The notes under the pieces were generated by a model. That model ran no database searches, was not told where the DNA came from, and saw only the letters and a program-made list of their open reading frames with translations. Of a stretch of DNA of 64,000 nucleotides, positions 63,031 through 64,000 are shown in pieces (position 1 is the first letter of the stretch; every line of letters starts with the position of its first letter). Made by a program: the position numbers and the translations under genes. Source of the stretch: Oscillospiraceae bacterium MB24-C1 (GTDB taxonomy: Bacteria; Bacillota; Clostridia; Oscillospirales; Ruminococcaceae); NCBI GenBank assembly GCA_030913685.1, contig CP133187.1, positions 124,001-188,000 of the forward strand, in the 5' to 3' direction.

Positions 63031-63308
63031 TTTTTGATAGCTCTAAAACCGAAGATTGTTTTTCGGATTCACAAACATATGAATACCGTTTACCGGTGAC
63101 GGCACAAACGTTTGTCACGCTTCTCGCCGGATGGAACGTGACGGAAAACCACCGATATCGCAGACCGATGTTCTCGGCAGACAAAAACGGTGTGAACATC
63201 AAAGGTGTTTTATCCGGTAATGTTATCAAGGTAAGCTTTCCATATTGCGAATGGGAGGCGGAGAAGGCTGATTTTGAAGGGTGGCTCGGTGGTTTAAAGG
63301 AGGAGTAA
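63027..63308 (+). CDS. Small protein of unknown function, 93 residues
   Basis: Overlaps the desulfurase gene by four bases (ATGA) and the radical SAM gene by one base. Features: TEDCFSDSQTYEYRLPV, HRYRRPMFSADKNGVNIKG and a Cys-containing FPYCEWE. I do not recognise it. Tight overlap shows that it belongs to the cluster. Confidence 0.65.
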   Translation: MIFDSSKTEDCFSDSQTYEYRLPVTAQTFVTLLAGWNVTENHRYRRPMFSADKNGVNIKGVLSGNVIKVSFPYCEWEAEKADFEGWLGGLKEE

Positions 63309-64000
63309 TGGCAAAAGCAATAACAAAAACCCAAAGCGTCTGCCCGGTGTGCCTGAAAGTGATTCCGGCGGAAAAAGTTGAGGGTGACGACGGGAACATC
63401 TATCTTAAAAAGACCTGCCCGGAACACGGCGTTTTTAGTGCGCTTATCTGGGAAGGTGGCATTACCGACTACCTGATGTGGGACACCCCCGAAAAAAAAC
63501 AGGATACGCCGGTATATGCCACCCCTGTCAAGGACGGTTGCCCGTATGACTGCGGTCTCTGTGCGGACCATAAAAGCGCCGGTTGTTGCGTTTTGCTGGA
63601 GCTAACGAACCGTTGCAATCTCCACTGTCCGGTGTGTTTTGCCTCGGCGGGAGAGCGGGAAGCTTTTGATCTTTCTATGGCGGAAATCGCCGACCTCTAC
63701 GATATGCTCATGAAACGAGGTGGCCCTTTTAACATTCAGCTTTCTGGCGGAGAACCCACCATGCGGGACGATCTGCCGGAAATCATTGCGCTCGGAATTA
63801 CAAAGGGATTTTCTTATTTTCAACTCAATACCAACGGACTGCGTCTAGCATCCGAAGAAGGTTATGCGAAAAAACTTAAAGAAGCCGGACTCTCCTGCGT
63901 TTTTTTGCAGTTTGATGGCATGGACGATATGGTCTACGCGGCGCTACGGGGGCAGCCGTTGCTCGAAATAAAGAAAAAAGCAATCGAATGCTGCGTCGTC
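63308..64000 (+). CDS. trsS: Radical SAM protein (TrsS-like), C-terminus outside the window
   Basis: The visible 231 codons contain an N-terminal Cys-rich zinc-like part (CPVCLK, CPEHG), a CPYDCGLCADHKSAGCC segment and the radical SAM motif CNLHCPVC followed by LSGGEPT. It resembles the TrsS radical SAM (seleno)protein of Mop-type maturation loci. It begins right at the upstream stop (TAATG). Its substrate is not known. Confidence 0.8.
   Translation, partial: MAKAITKTQSVCPVCLKVIPAEKVEGDDGNIYLKKTCPEHGVFSALIWEGGITDYLMWDTPEKKQDTPVYATPVKDGCPYDCGLCADHKSAGCCVLLELTNRCNLHCPVCFASAGEREAFDLSMAEIADLYDMLMKRGGPFNIQLSGGEPTMRDDLPEIIALGITKGFSYFQLNTNGLRLASEEGYAKKLKEAGLSCVFLQFDGMDDMVYAALRGQPLLEIKKKAIECCVV

Noticed and set aside
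1-64000. CRISPR, tRNA, rRNA, phage or intact transposon genes
   Set aside because: No spaced direct-repeat array, tRNA cloverleaf, rRNA-like stretch or mobile-element gene was recognised on either strand; a tool-based scan could still find short RNAs.

Overview
The window looks like chromosomal DNA of a strictly anaerobic, Gram-positive-type bacterium of the Bacillota, class Clostridia; an Oscillospiraceae-like gut anaerobe is my best guess. Direct support: purine-rich AGGAGG ribosome sites, frequent TTG/GTG starts, sigma-A promoters, many rho-independent terminators, a GlpP antiterminator, SpoIIE/RsbW/STAS partner-switching proteins, an [FeFe]-hydrogenase and TRAP transporters. The taxonomic level below class is inference. 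I saw no rRNA, tRNA, CRISPR array, phage or intact insertion sequence.

Layout. (1) 0-9 kb: a minus-strand glycerol-3-phosphate oxidation operon (glpP, a GlpA-like FAD/BFD oxidoreductase, a second FAD oxidoreductase cut by the window edge), a HAD phosphatase, a TRAP transporter (dctPQM) and two tandem MgtC/SapB proteins. Four leaders in the first 4.4 kb carry terminator hairpins, so attenuation seems common here. (2) 9.2-25.9 kb: the most unusual region. An NHLM-type peptide exporter (short HlyD-like protein, C39-peptidase ABC protein, second ABC protein) is followed by five double-glycine leader peptides whose predicted mature parts are as short as 3-4 residues. Next come a very large multi-domain amino-acid-type binding protein/permease (split by one in-frame stop), its ATPase, a STAS protein, a MATE exporter, a formyltransferase-like protein, a SpoIIE-type phosphatase, an RsbW-like protein and a GGDEF protein. 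The ABC ATPase and the MATE exporter both end in RsbW-like ATPase domains. I read this as a peptide export, sensing and partner-switching circuit. (3) 26-40 kb: a minus-strand set (permease, Nif3-like protein, Asp/Glu racemase family) with a PucR regulator, then a plus-strand operon of two 2-hydroxyacid dehydrogenases, an aminotransferase, a Rossmann protein, a FAD oxidoreductase and a permease, probably for amino-acid or hydroxyacid catabolism. (4) 38.8-45.7 kb: a sigma-54 activator diverges from a GlcG/HbpS-like gene plus a NuoE/NuoF/[FeFe]-hydrogenase set, with a recognisable -24/-12 promoter between them. (5) 46-64 kb: a molybdoenzyme region. A minus-strand operon holds a MobA-ModE fusion, a phosphatase-HD fusion, XdhC, an NTPase, a DUF364 protein and a FecCD-type ABC importer. 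A plus-strand run holds an aldehyde oxidoreductase of the xanthine dehydrogenase family and its apparent accessory genes (dicluster oxidoreductase, small redox protein, methyltransferase, C-GCAxxG-C-C protein, cysteine desulfurase-like protein, radical SAM protein cut by the window edge).

How it fits together: the metabolic genes suggest fermentation of glycerol phosphates, organic acids and amino acids, with reducing power disposed of as hydrogen and through a molybdenum-dependent aldehyde oxidoreductase. The peptide region is a separate communication or competition module. It shows three local lesions (a deleted and frameshifted precursor, a nonsense codon, a frameshifted small gene), so it may be partly decayed in this strain or affected by sequence errors.
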